Part shown: one piece after another, positions 36,401 through 51,300 of the stretch | Position numbering within the stretch: the first letter of the stretch is position 1 | Layout: each line of letters begins with the position of its first letter | Assembly (NCBI RefSeq): GCF_000002075.1 | Contig: NW_004797291.1 | Location: forward strand, 274,276 to 338,275 | Source of the DNA: Aplysia californica | Taxonomy: Eukaryota > Mollusca > Gastropoda > Aplysiida > Aplysiidae | DNA length: 64,000 nt | Direction: 5' to 3' | Notes under the pieces: model-generated | Database searches by the model: none | The model's input: the letters and a program-made list of their open reading frames with translations, nothing else | What the model was told of the DNA's origin: nothing | Position numbers and translations under genes: made by a program

Positions 36401-39400
36401 TGTGCTCACAACCCTTCAGCCTCTGCCCACACACAAAACTGCAGGGTGGGCACTCGCCAAAGTGACATCGATGTTTCTGCCGGGCCGGGTGGTGGCATTC
36501 GCTGGGAGCCCTGGGCACAGAGAATGATAAAAATAAAAATCATAAGAATAATAATAATAATAACAGATAGCATTTGTATAGCGCAAATTCCTGCACAACA
36601 TGAAGCCCTATGCGTTTATAGAGAAAGGAATTGTGGTTCCGAGGCATTGGTTGTAAAGTGCATCATAAAGCATGCTGTAGAGCATGGATGTGTACTATGT
36701 TCATACAATTAGTAATATATAATATTATCATCACTATTATCCTTAAAAGAGAACAAGTTAACACAATGAAGATAAACTCATAACCTTCACATATTTGTTT
36801 GTATGCTGTTTATTTGTTTGTTTTGTTTTTTTAATGGTTTTATGGTTGTTTTTGTTTTTTGGGGGAGGGGGTTGGGGGGTTGTTTTTGTTTTGTTGTTTT
36901 GGGGGTTGTTTGGGTTTTTTAGGGGGGGGGGGGACGGGGACAGAATAGCACAGAGACACAAATCCACACAATAACAGTCACTTGTCGTGCAGGGAAAAGG
37001 TAAGACAGATGAACTAAGAAAAAAAATGGAAGGAAAACTGAAATAGGGCCTACCTCTAACACCACCCACTTAGCACCACAAAGTTGTCACATGAGAGCAC
37101 AGGAAAACAAGAAAGCAACAACAAGCTCGGGACACAAAAAGAGTGTCACTAGATCTAGACACATGTAAGGAATCTAAATAACTACAAATTGACAGCAGGC
37201 AGTGTGAGGCTATTGTCTCGGGTCTACCCGAGTATTGCAGAGCGCCAAGACCTTTCCATCACAAATGGCAGAAATCGTATTAAAGGAGTTATTATTCCAA
37301 TTGAATATAACATTGTTGAAAAATTTGACACGTATTACTTTAAAATATGCATTTTGCTTAGGTGTGCAGAATTTTGCATGCATTTCTTGAAAAATGTACA
37401 GCATGCATTGTGCTGACAAAACGATTTACTTCTCTCAGTCAACTAATGTAGGTGTCTGCCGAAAATTGACACAGGGGTCAAATTTTTAGATTTTCATTTT
37501 CTTTAAATGAAACATGTCTTTTACCATTTCATACTAATAAGCCGTACAAACCCTAACTATACATTTGACATAATTATTATTATTTTCATTTTTATTATTA
37601 TTATATTTTTTTAAAAATTATTATCATTATATCATTATTATTATGACAAACAACAGGAGCCTATGACAACTTACAGGCAAGGCAACTTGCACTTTGGCGG
37701 CTTTGTCTCCCTCTCCCTGCCGCAAGGCACGGAGATTTTCGTCTTCTTGCAGAAGCAGGAAATATCCACCGTGAGGGGACAGGGATAGCACGGCCCTGAA
37801 ACAGGGAAAAAGGAGACATTAAATTAGACAGTCATTATGTAGTCGTCAGTAAGAGATGAGGTTTAACCCCCCTGGCCTAGATGTGCAAAGATTGGAGGAG
37901 GTGGCCAGAGACAGGCAAAGGTGGCATCGACTGCATTCTGCCTCATAAATCAGACGATATGGGGAGAGAGTAGAGAGAAAAAAAAAAAGAAAAGAAAAAA
38001 AAAACAACCCTAAAAAAATATATATATAGCTGGAAAAGAGGCAGATGTAGACCAAGAATAAGCTACTTTGTAGAGAGAACTTGAACTGACAGGTAATAAG
38101 AAAAGACTAAGATAATATGAGTGTCATGGTGGTGAAATCCGAGACTCATCACAAGCGAAAGCAGACGACAGAATATTGCTAGAGAGCAGGAAAGGAGGAG
38201 AAAGGAGGTGAAAGGAGACAATTTTAGAGAAGAAAATTTTTCAGTCGCTACCCAGATTCGAACATGGGACCTTTGAATAAGAGGCCAACACCTTAACCTC
38301 TAGGCCACGAAAGCCCCCCTGACTCACCTTTATGGCAGCGACTGGCACACTTGTGGTTGCGACAGCGTAACGTCTTCCCACAGATCTGCTCACAACTGGG
38401 GCAACCTCCATCACAGCACTTAACAGGAGGGACAGGGATTTGGGGAGGGAGGAGAACAATGGTCAAACATTTTTTCTGGTAAATTTTTGTAAGTTTTACA
38501 GTACTTGCAACACAAATAGCTTACATAAGTGCTTAAGATTTAGAGGTATTCTGAGAGATTGACATACAAAGAGAGATAAGATAAGATAAGCTCTGATAAG
38601 GTAAGTGTGAATTTTACTGAAAAACTTTGATACACGGAACAAAATAATATGTACATTTTCATTTTTCAAGGACTTTCAAGACATTCAAGATACCAAACTT
38701 CGAAGGCCATTTTCTCTCTAAATTCATCTCTGAAACCAGGCTACACACAAACACCTAACCCCCCCCCCCCCCCCCCAAATCGCAAATATCTTGACTTCTA
38801 TCCAAGATTGAAAGGTACTTTTTTCATCAAAAGCAAGGCAAAGAAATAAGCTCTCAGATGATACCAAGAATTCCACATGCCTAAAAACTGACTAGCACCT
38901 GATATCACCACGTCGTGATACACTTTTTACGTACTGGTTAGCAGCTATGCTATTGGTATATCATGCCACTGAGATCGTAAAATCCTTCTCAGGTACGCTT
39001 CTTCTACAGTAGAGCTCACCTTTCTATTACACTTGTGGACCCCACAGTTCCTCATGTTGCTACATTTTTTATCACACTGGAACTCCTTGTAACATGGAAT
39101 CTCTTTCTGCCTCTGGCCACAGCGACATTTCTTCACAGCCATCTGCATGCACTGAGAACAGAGCATTGGGAGTCAATTACCAGACACTGCACAAACCGCA
39201 AGAGCTAGGACAGTGCTGCCGTAAGCTGACAAAACGTCTTTTTTCATTTTGGCGCCAAAAATTTGAATTTGCTAAATAGAAAGCCTGATCAGTAACCCTA
39301 CTAGTGTGAAAAAATCAAAGTGAAACTGTGACTAGTTTTTGAATAACTTAGAATCCAAATTTCAGAAAACTCTTTGTCTCGTAACTGCTGTGAATTCTAA

Positions 39401-42340
39401 AAAAGGCGTTTTGTCAGCTTACGGCAGAGTAGAGATGGAAACTACTGGAATGCTTTGCCTCTTTGTTTTAGTTTTCCTACATTTACAAACTAATGGTCAA
39501 TTAGTGCTAGGAAAAAAGCCAGAAAGACAGACAGAAACAACAGAGACACAAAAGAAGTATGTTTTCATACACTGACACAGTAACGTTCATCTAGTGCAGG
39601 GGGGAAAAAAAACAGAAATACCAACAGAAACAACAAAGGGACAGAAAAGAAGTAAGTCTTCATACACTGACAAACTGACAATTATTTATTGCTGGGGGGG
39701 GGGGGGGAACCAGAAAGACAAACAGAAACAAAAGAAGGATACAAAAAACACAAAAAAGTAAGACTAACAAGTAAACAATCTTTTCAGGGGAAAAAAAGTC
39801 GACTATACTACACTGGCAGACCACTAAAAGCAGGCAGGGAAAACTTACCTGTCCACATTCTCCCAAATGGCACCGTTGCGTACAAGTGTGTGCCCCACAG
39901 GTGAGAGGTTTAGAACATGTGTCACCACAGGTGGGAATGTCTTCTGTACACGGCAACTGAAACTCTGTGGAGTAACAGAGACAAACGTAATTGAAGCTGT
40001 GGAGTGGTAGAGACAGACGAACATTGCAACTGAAATTCTGTAGAGTAACAGAGACAGACAGACATTGAAACTGAAACTCTGAGGGAGTAGCAGAGACAGA
40101 CAAACATTGTAACAGAAACTCTGTAAAGTAACAGAGACAAATGTTATAACTGACAGTCCGAGGATAGTTGAGACAGACAAACTTTGTAACTGAAACTATG
40201 GAGTAACAGAGACAGACAAACGTTGAAACTGAAACTGTGGAGTAGTAGAGACAGACAAACACTGTAGCTGAATCTCTGTGATAAACTCTGTGAAATGATG
40301 GAGACCGACAAATTAGAAAGTCTTTCGAATATGAACAGTTCCGCAACAAAACGAGATAGATTCATATTTCCCGATTTTGAGAAAAATGATTTGTTCTTCA
40401 CCCATTTACTGAATAACTTGAGCAACCTTGTTTTTAGATTAAACATGATGTAAGAAGGCTCAGTGGTATATTCGTTACACTATAAAATTAGTATGGATGA
40501 TTATCCTTTGACTGATTCCGTCCATTCGGCCGCTGACAGCGGCTCTGAGTTTTTCTGCTGCATCCATTCGACCGCTGTGAGCGGCAAACAAAATTCGAGC
40601 GAAATCCGAAACAGATGTGTACTTTTTAACACAGTTCCTACTTTTTACGTTGTCGAAAGGAAGTAGAACTTGTAAACAAACCTGACCTCAATCTCTGAGC
40701 GCCAATATCGATCAAAACTCGGCGAAATTCTTGCAAAAATTGTAGTTTTGTAGTCGCTGTGTTGGCTAGATATAAGGGTAAATAACACAGAGCCCGGTAT
40801 AAGAAAAAAGCCCTTCAAAGAAAGATATTCAACTAAATTTGTGAAATTCTTGCATAAATGTGTGCTAGGGTGATAACGCTTCAATTTTGTTTTGATTCCT
40901 ATGGATTTGTAGAGCTGAGAAAATGCGGTAAGTCGAAATTTTCGAAGAGGTGTTGTGCAATTTTTTTTTCCTCATTCGTTCTTATCTGACGGAAAATACA
41001 ATACAAACAGATTATAGGTCATTGTTATTGATATAAACAGATTCCTCTATTGATTCCCATCACTTTGGTAAATGACAATACCTATTAGAGTAACTTAGAG
41101 CTTCACAGTAATGCATTAAATAGATGCATCCCAGGTCTAAAACTGAAAAGGGAAAAATAATTCTGTCCACAGCCAGAAAAAATCATGGATGGAATCAGTT
41201 AAATTGAAGAAACCACCACACATTTTTGACTAAACGCGACATATTAACATTACAATAATAAAGAATGGGAAAAAGCTGCTGACAAATTTCCATCGACCAC
41301 AAGCAGGGCCACCCGACTTAGGGAATGAACTAGATTGAAGCGCAGAGGGTATGTCACTGCTTGTCAAAAAAAAGTGTCACCTTCGGTAGTTCTTTACTTT
41401 AAAGAGGAAAAAATCGTGTTTTATAGAAAATGAGATTGACTCTGAAATGTGCCTCACCTCTCTAGATACTAGTTTCGAACAAACTTCGAAAATGGCATTT
41501 GCCAAATTTTGTTGTCAAACAGTTCATATTATGGTAACTGAAACTCAAAAATGTAATAGAGGCAGACAACCATGATAAATTCTGCCAGTAAAGTTATCTT
41601 CTTTCCTTTCTTTCTTTTCTTTTTGTCTGTCTGTCTTCTGTCTATCTGTCTGTCTGTTTCCTCTGCACTAAACGACTGTTATTGTGTCGAAGCGAAGCAC
41701 TTCTCTTACTTCAAATACAAAGACTGGACAAGGACTTATCAGTTTTGATAGAAAAGCCATCCTATGCATGGACTTGTGTTCCAAAGAATTCGGGTTCAAA
41801 GTTCTCTTGAAACAACCATAAGCTTCATTCGGTCATTGTATAGGATCACCCTTAGGAAGCTATTTAAGGGTCTTTTCCTGTCACCCATCCGTTTAAGTTC
41901 TTTATTAATTTATTCTTAGTCTCATTTGCCCTTTATTCTTCCAGTTCATTGGTACAACACAACAACAAAAATAATTCAGATGACAAAACATACCACAAAG
42001 CATGATAGCATCTGGTCCTTCTATTCTTCCCGTTCATTTGTACACAACACAAAAAAATAACAATTCAGACGATAAAACATGCCAGAAAGCATGATAGCCA
42101 GCTACTAGTACGTCTTCATCAAACACCAACCTGTTTTTCCACAAGGGCATTTCCTCCTTCCAGAGCGAGGGCATTCCCCACAGCGACCGGAGTGGCACAC
42201 CTCCTCACACACGTGATTCCCACATGACAGAGTTTTGCCGCACACCTGATCACAAAGTAGTCACATGAGAGGTTTATTTGTTTGAGCGTAAAGAAAAATC
42301 AAATTGACACGATAAGTCATTTCATGCGGGGAAAAAGGCA

Positions 42341-42383
<43 letters not shown>

Positions 42384-45300
42384 AAAGACGTAGGACTTAG
42401 CAGTGGCGCCCTCCAACCACCTGCTCTAAAAGAAGTAGATGGAGAAGACTTCACCAGAGCCACTAAATGACAATGCCCACAAATACATATAAAAAAGTTG
42501 AATTATCACACCATCAGGAAAGTACCAATAAAAGCAGAAGGATGCTAAATGTACTGAAAAAACAAACACAATAACAGTGAAATGAACACAAAATGGCAAA
42601 CAGAAACAAATCGACCGCCAGCAGTTACAATGTACTAAGCCCAAAAATTGTTAATCCTTTTTTTTTATGGCAATTTCTTAATCTGTGGTATTGGTTGGTT
42701 AAGTTCACGAAATATTGTGTTCAAATTTAAATCCTTCATGTTGAAAAAGCTAGGAAAAAGTACATAATGTAGGTACAATTGTTAAGATAATCACCTGCAC
42801 AAACAACTGGTTCCCATTTCTTCCCTAGGGTTTTTTCTTAAAATATATTATAACGACACTGTCCAAGACATCCACCTTTCTAAAACAACCAATTTTTTCC
42901 CGACAAAGGATAGCTGCCTTTGACAATTTTGACTATATTGCTGGGCTAGAACTCGGATGGCTGCAGGATACGAAAAGTAAAAAGTAAGAGTAAGACAATA
43001 TTACCTTATCACACTTCCAGGAAACACTATCACAAGGCCTTTCTGACTTCTGTTTGCCACAGCAGCAAGCTTGTAAACTTGTCTTGGTACACGGTGCACA
43101 CTCTCCTGTTGGAACAGAACAAAGATGTAGGCAAAGCAGTAATGCTTGAAAAAAAGCTTGACGCTTTCACATCAAATAAAATTCCATTTATGCGATTTAT
43201 TTTTGTTTGAGTAAAGAGAAGCACATTGACCCAATAGTGGTCATTTAGTGCTTGCAAACAGTAAAACAGACAGAAAAACAACAGAGAGAAAATAAAGAAG
43301 TAGGACCTACCAGTGGTGCCCTCCAACCACCCTCTTGTGCCATTTAGAAGATGCAAAATCTAATGCATTTCCTTTTCAAATAGAATGAAGTAGAAACTTT
43401 TATAAAACTCTACAAAACACATGTGAAGTTTTTTTCCAAAATCATTCCAGTTGAGAACAAACTTTGTGAGCAAAGATATGGCAGCAAAATTCAATAAACT
43501 CTGTTAGTTTCCAAACGGGGCCGAAATAGTCCAACAATGATATGAACATTTACACAACCCAGCGACACATCCTTTGAGGTAAAGTGGTGATGGTGAGGGA
43601 AGTGTTCTACCTTCTGTTTTTAATAAAGAGTTTTACAGCACCTGCGACACAATAAGATCATGTAAGTGCCAAAGATTAAAAGTGTTACAAGAGAGTAACA
43701 AACACAAAAAAGAAGGAGGAGAGATTAGGACGATAAACGTTTGATAAAAAAGAAGGAACAAACCACAACAGAACACCCGTGAACCGCCCACGTTTTACCT
43801 TCAAAAGCTAACATTTAAGCAGAACAATCAGTGAAACAAGACTGGCTCTGTGGTGAAATGATTGCACTTTTCATTATGTCTATGCAGAAGACGCGAGTTC
43901 AATTCCTGAGTGACGAGGTTTTGTTTTTTAATCAAAGTATCTCTGTCTGGCTACTGGGATGCTGCACCCTCCTTGTTTCGAGCTGACATTTTGGCAGGCA
44001 GGGACGAAGCAGCCAGCCTCCTAAATTATCTAAACTGTTTCAATAGAGGCATAAAAACACTTACATCTACCTACTTATTAGCAAGAGAGATTGTTCTAGT
44101 TTTAGTAAGACTTTATGTAACCTAAGGCACTTACAACACAATAACGTTATAAAGGGGCTGTAGATTAGAGGAGTTACATGAGAGTAACGAACGCAAAAAA
44201 AGAAGGAGAGATAAGGACGACAGATGTTTGATAAGAAACAATGAGCAAACCACACAAGAACTACTTGTCAGTTTGTTTGGTTGTATGTTTGGGTAAAGAG
44301 AAGCACATCGACACAACACTGGGCATTTAGTTCCACGGAAAAAGTCAGACATACAGACAGACAGAAACAACAGAGGAAAAGAAAAGAAGTAGAACCAGCC
44401 AGAGGCACCCTCCAACCATCCACACCAGGGCACCTGCCAACCACCCACAAGCAAGAGGGGAAACAGAACCCAAATAACATGAGACAATGGAGTAGGAGAC
44501 ACAATCACAGTCAGCAATCTTTATTACCTGCATGACATTTCTCCGGGCACGTGTGTTGTCGACACGACAAGGTTCGGCCACACACCTTGCCACATGCCCA
44601 CTCCCTGGCACTACAGCGCGTCGCTCGCGGGCTCGACTTGCCACAGTAGCACTTCGTCTTCCCCATCACGGGGCAAGGGGGACAGGGACCTGAACAAACA
44701 CACGGGACATTGGTGTAAGTTCTGCGTCATCACACACGACAGGTCATTCGATTTTTCCCTTGTTTTGACATTGATATAACATTGATGGTGTTAGGTATGA
44801 CGCCAATTAGACGTGAAAGTCTAAAAACTGTAGACCCCTTCAATACAAAAATTCAGGTAAATATTTCAAGCATTTCTATTTGTTGACAACATGTTGTTTT
44901 TTTTTATCAGGTTTCAGAATGTTTTGGAGTTGGCCCATTACTGCCAGACATCATCGATATTTAGGAACATGTGTGTCGTGAGAAACCTGTTTCTTTGTTC
45001 ATTTCAGTTAACAGAAGTGCATAGATACAGTAAATTTTATTAAGTGCCAGAAAAAACTCAAGATGGAGATATAGAAACAACAGAGAGAATGAAAGAGAAA
45101 TAGTACCCTCCAACCATCCTCCGAGAGAAATCTGGTGTACAACAGATTCAAAGGACCAATTAAGAACTCATATTATGAACCAGAAAAAACTAACAATATT
45201 AATTAGGAAAAAAACAGACCCATCATCATCACGGATCAAAACATCTCGGAAAAGAAATAATGGAAGAAAATAAATGACCAAGCTATAAAAGTAGTGACTG

Positions 45301-48300
45301 AAACACAGTGAACACTGAAAAACAGTACAGAGCTGTCAGTGTTGGTCCACATCATCCTAAGCTTAATTTAGTTTCGGTAAGAGTTCAACAGCTCTTTTTC
45401 AACATAAACAGGTCATACAAGTGCTGAAGTTTAGAGGTGTTACTAGGAAGTAACATACAAAGAAAAGAAGGAAGAGAGATAAAAGGACAATAGAAAACTG
45501 ATGGGGAAGAAGGAGCAAACCCCACTAGAGCACCCGCCAGCCATCCACCTCCAAAACTGTGATATTCAAAGAAAGACTAGCATATTAGTAACCGGTCATC
45601 CTGTGGTTGACACATCAGTCGGAACCATACCTGCCAACAATATTTTTTTTTAGAAAAAGTGATTCCATCAGCAAGATATTGGATACCTTTAATTGTAACA
45701 TATAAGTACTTTGCAAACGATCAAACAATACGTTTGTGTTTGTTTCTCAAATGTTGTTTTTTTAACAAAGATTAAATATGAAAAGTTGGGAAAAGTATGT
45801 TTAAAAGCCTTACTCAAAGCCAGTGTTTTTGTGAGTGTTTTCATTCTCGGTCTTGAAAGAGCACAGCCGGAAGATGAGTATACCCATCCATGGTTACTTT
45901 GGTATTAAACACTTACAGCCGCAGGCGAGTATACATTTCCTTCACAGAGTACAAGCCACCTCAAACCTGGTCACATTTTTTTTTTTACCGTGATCCATCC
46001 AATTGTCTCTGAAAAATATTCCACATGATGTTATCTTCTAAAACTTTAAACAAAGGTAGCATAGAAATTCTTTTTAAGTCTGCAAAAAAACCCACAAAAA
46101 ATGCAGACAAAATCAGTATTGGAGGGCCCTGAGCCGTCCATCGAGGAATCCAGTACTACCTGGGCCAGAGGGAAGTGAGGGCTAAAAACTAGCCCGGTGC
46201 AGTAAGGGATAAAGCTCGGGTATTACCTGGATGACACAACAAGAGGCACGTGTGCCCGCAATTTGGCTTCAGCTGACGCCCACAAACATTGCCACAAGAG
46301 TGGGGCACCAGCCAGGGGTCAAACTTTGGGTCTCGCTGCTTGCCACAAAAACAGTAGTACTGGGACGGGCATTCGCTCTGGGAGTACTCATGGCGGCACT
46401 TGGGACTAGAGGAAAGTCAGAGAATCCAGTTTAGTAAGGGGTTTTTTTTGTAAGAGTTTTTTCAGCATTTGCAACATAAATAGGTTATGTAAGTGCTGAA
46501 GATTAGAAGCGTTACTACTACTACTAGAGAGTAACATACAAAGGGAAAAAGGAGGAGAGAGGATGACAATTGATGTTTTATATAGAAAAAGAGGGATAAA
46601 CCACACCAGAGCGCACGTCAACCATATTGTACTGAGTTCAAATCCTGCCAAGGACCCAATTTTGCGTCCTTGGGAAAGGTACTTTACAAGATTTTCCCAC
46701 CTAAAGACATTGAATGGTCCTGTCAGTTTATTAGTGTTTGAACGGGTACCACCCGCAGCTTGCACTGCATGATTTCCGGAAAGCAAAAAATGTTTCTGAG
46801 TGTTCTAGGGTCTGCTGGGGTAATTATAGTTGTAAAGCGTATAGAGCATGTTGTAGAGCATGGATATGCGCTATATAAATGCATTTATTATTATTATTAT
46901 TATTACTATTATTATTATCATTATTTTTCATATTATCATTATTATTACTATTGTTATTATTATCATTATTACCCCTATTATTACTATTATTATTGCTATT
47001 ATTATTTCTATTGTCATTATTATCATTATAAATATTATCATTATAATTACTATTATCATTTATAGTATAGTTATTATCATTCTTATTTTTCATATTACTA
47101 TTATAATTATTATCAAGTAAAAGCACAGCAAGTTGCCCAGAGAACGGAACATGAGACAATTACTCACCAGAACCACGGAATGTGATCAGTGGGTTTATCA
47201 CTGCTGAACTCCCCTGAGCTGTACTGCTTCTGGTACACGCCTTCTCTCACCCACTTCTGGATGCACGGGATGTGGAACATGCAGTAGCAGCCGACGCAAC
47301 TCCAGATCTGATGAAAGTTTGTGGGTTTACAGACGATGATAGCGAATCAGTCGTTGGGAGTGACTGCTTGAGCGGAGATAACAAGCACATCAACACAATA
47401 ACAATCATCTAGCGCAGGGAAAGTTTTTGTTTTCATAAGAGTTTTACGGCAATTGTAATACAAATAGGTCATATATGGGCCGAAGATTAGAGAAGTGTTA
47501 CAAAGGAGTAATGAAAAATGAAAAGAAGGAAGAGAAATAAGGACGATAGATGTTTGATAGAAAAGAAGGAGCAAACCACACCAGAGCACCCGCCAACCAA
47601 CCAGTCATTTAGTGTATAAGGTAAATTCAAAATAGAAGAAGAGAAACAGAAAAGGAAACAGATGCTATTCCAATTACAATTTATACATCACAACTTCTGA
47701 CTAAATCACATATTTGTATATGTCGAAAACAGAAACATAGCACACACTACTAATATCACATTTATGCAATTGATTAATTTGCATTTACGTACAAAGAAGC
47801 ATATTGACAAAATAATGATTACTTAAAGCAGGGAAAACATAAGACATAAACAGAAACACAAGAGGGAAAGGAAAGAGGTGGGACCTAGCAGAGGCGCTAT
47901 TTAACATCCCCTGCTCATGGACTACTAGTGCTGCCAAAACAAAAACACTGAAGAAATATACAATTGCAATATGACAGTTATAACATTATTTTACCTAAAA
48001 TAACATTCAAGTAGGCTACTCTATTTAATCTTTTACAACATCCGCCAACAATCCATGAATTGTGATTTGTTCCTTCTTTGTTATCAGACATCTATTGTCT
48101 TTTCTCTCCTCTTTTCTTATGAAGCACCTATCGTCCTTACCTTTCCTCCTTTCTTATCAAACATCTATCGTCCTTACCTCTTTTCCTTTTCTTTGTATGT
48201 TACTCTCAAATAATACTTCAAATCTTCTGCACGTATATGACCTGATTGTATCGCAAGTGTCCGAAAATGTTTAACTAAAACTAAACACAAGGCAAATTCT

Positions 48301-51300
48301 GCTGCTGCAAAGAGATGAGACAAGAGAACATTAACTCACAGGTTCATCTTTCTTGATGGTTTCAATGCACACCAGGCAAGCCGAGGTACCAGAGCGGAAA
48401 GAGTGAAGCAGCTTCTCCTGGGCCGAGTTCACATCGTCGTGGTCACCACTGTCTAGAAGAACAATGTACAGACCAGTAAATCAAAACATTTCCTAGTTAG
48501 TGGATGAAGAACACAAAATGTAAAACATGAAGTTGGGGGAAAGAGAAGCAGCATCAACATGAAAGTGTTCATTTTTTGCTGGGAAGGGGGGGGTTAGTGA
48601 GACAGATCAACAGAAAGACCTTCCCACCCCTGAGTAATACATATCAGTAACTCTACATTTTTTTAGCTTTCTGTGTAAGGTAGGATCAAACAGAGCAAAG
48701 CAACCTTCTAACAGCGATTTAAAGTGAGTAAAAGATTAACATATTGACACAATAACAGTCACTAGGTACTGAGAAGAAAACAAGGCAAGAGACATTCATG
48801 ACAAATCTTTGAAGAGAAGGGAAGGATGCTCAGCCAGCAAGACACTCAAACAACCCATGTTCTGTCTTCAACAAACAGTATACTTAACCCTGGAAGCGCG
48901 CAGGTCCTACATAAAGGGCATGAGCCGGGCTACCCGGGACGCGCGCAGGCCCTACATCAGGGATGGGGACTAATCCGGAAAGATTTTACTGAAGATTCTG
49001 CATCAGCAGCAGGGGGTCAGGGGGGCAATTACAATAAGAAGTTATTTCACTCGGTAACAAACATAATTGATCAAATTAAAAAATACAGAAGCCTACATTC
49101 ATCTAAATACTTACATTACAATGAATGCTTCTACAGGTCAGATAAATGTTATTGTTTGATGGACAAGCAGTAATTCTTTTCCCTGCATGTTCATGTTCTC
49201 ATGTTCAAGTAGGAGGAGAAATGGTAGTACAGTCAAGCCTGTGTAAGACGGCCACCCATTGTCAAGGAAAAAAGTGGTCGTATATGACAGGTGGCCGTCT
49301 TAGGCAGGACTGATCAAGATGAAGAAAACAGACCATTCCCATCTGAAATCCCAATCGGATGTAGCCGCATTGTTTGTATTTTTTGTTGTTGTTGGTTTGT
49401 ATTTTGTTTGTTATTTTTATTTCGTTGCTGATTTTGCGCAAGGGTGACAATAAAACAAAATGTATCAGATGAGGAAGATCGAGTACCGTGTTAAAACAAA
49501 CACATGGGTCGCCACCACTAGGCGTAAACAGTGACCACTCATCTCACTTACGATTTGTGTATGAGTTGTGGGCGAGGCTTATGGGTTATGAGGGATCACA
49601 TGCTTACCTCACCAGCAGTTGAAAATGTGCACCTATTGGTCAACAGTGGGAGGGGCCTACCCAACATGATCGGTTGGAGGGACTACCTAACAACAAAGAC
49701 AGGTGATTGAATTATGATGGCTCGCCCACAACGCCAGGGGCCAGTGCACAGTTTATGACAAAACGTAATGGAGTCACTAAGGTGGCCGTCTAAGACAGGT
49801 GTTATTGCATAGTGTGATAGGGGTTGTGTGTTAAAATATGGTGGCCGCGGCCGCGTTGGACAGGTGCCCGTTTTACACAGTTAAATTATATAGAAAAAAC
49901 GCAAGGGGGGAAATGGAAAGTGGCCGTTTGTACAGGTGGCGGTCTTATAGAGGTGGCCGTCAGGGCAGGTTCGACTGTATTTAACTCTTTCAAGTGCAGT
50001 GCAGCAATAGTTTGTCCACACTCACTTTCCCACAGCAAGAAATAGTTCAAATCCAAAATGCAACAGTACAATCGTCGGTCATTTTTTTAAAATTCGGAAT
50101 TTTGAAAATTTTCAAAGAATCCCCATCCCTGATAGGATAGGGCTGACCTACTTCGACCGGGAAGTGCGCAGGCCCTATATAAAGGGCATAGACGTTGACA
50201 TTTTTCAATGGAAAATTTCAGTATTCCTTATATGGAAAATGACGTAGTAAATTACAAGGCAAAGTTATAAATAGTGTCCAATAACTTTGCAAGTTATCTT
50301 GACCTCGTAGAGTGTCTCTTGGCCAAGATATCGATCGATAAAGTGACGTGGTCCAGCTGAGCGACTACATGTTATGTGTTATCACTTGTTCCGCTGTGCT
50401 AATGTACTAACTGTTGAGTTAATCGTGTTTTGCGCTTTGTTTGTATTTATGTGATCGCTTATCATTTTTGAATGGCTCATTTTATCAGCTTTGAGAAAAG
50501 ATTTAGTTTTAAATCCCTTTTATAATCTATTGAGCCGTAAATGGTCATTTTTCAGTAGCAGGTACACATCTCGGGTATCTCAGCTGATATCCCCCCGCCA
50601 TACCCCCATGTTTACAACCAATCGGCCGTGGCGGCGGGGCATTTTTGGCGGGTTACTTCCGGTGAAACGTTGAGCGCTTCAAGGGATAAGACCATCTGCT
50701 GGTGAATTTTCTAAAATCCATATCCCTTGACTAAATATAGCAACAATGATATATTTATATTAGTCAGATATCAAAAAATAAATTCAAGTAATTTTTTATT
50801 ATTATAAGCCCATAGTAACGATGGTAAGCAAGCAAACGTCCACCATATGGGATAATTTCATCAAATTTCAAAAGCTCTCTTCTCTCTTATTTTTCGTCCG
50901 TTGGCTTTCATTTTTAGTAAGTACCAACTACAACACCTATGTAATGAGCAAATATCGCCAGATTTGTAATATTACAATTAGGAAAATAAGTAGGGACTCT
51001 ACAAATATGTACTATGGACAAATAGTAAAATAACCTCGAAATTCCCAACAAAAACACTGATTGTAACTTTATTTTGTTATTATCTTAAAAAAAAAAAAGG
51101 TTCTATCTGAGTAACGGTCACATTGTGTAAAAGTATGAAGCCATTCAGATTAAAAATAATGGAGAAGACGTAATTTGAAGTCGGAAAAATAAATATTTGA
51201 AAAAAAAGAAGAAAATATTTTAAAAGAAGACCCAAAATAGGAAATAACTTTTTAAAACCCATTTTTTACATGACTTCTAAACATAACTGATTGAAACGGG

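Noticed and set aside
39660-40349. A 229-codon open frame on the - strand
   Set aside because: Only its last third is NFXL1 exon 9; the rest is the acceptor-derived tandem array and intron. Kept as a finding on the array, not as a gene.
46824-47159. Asn/Ile/Tyr-rich open frames
   Set aside because: Simple ATT repeat translated in different frames.
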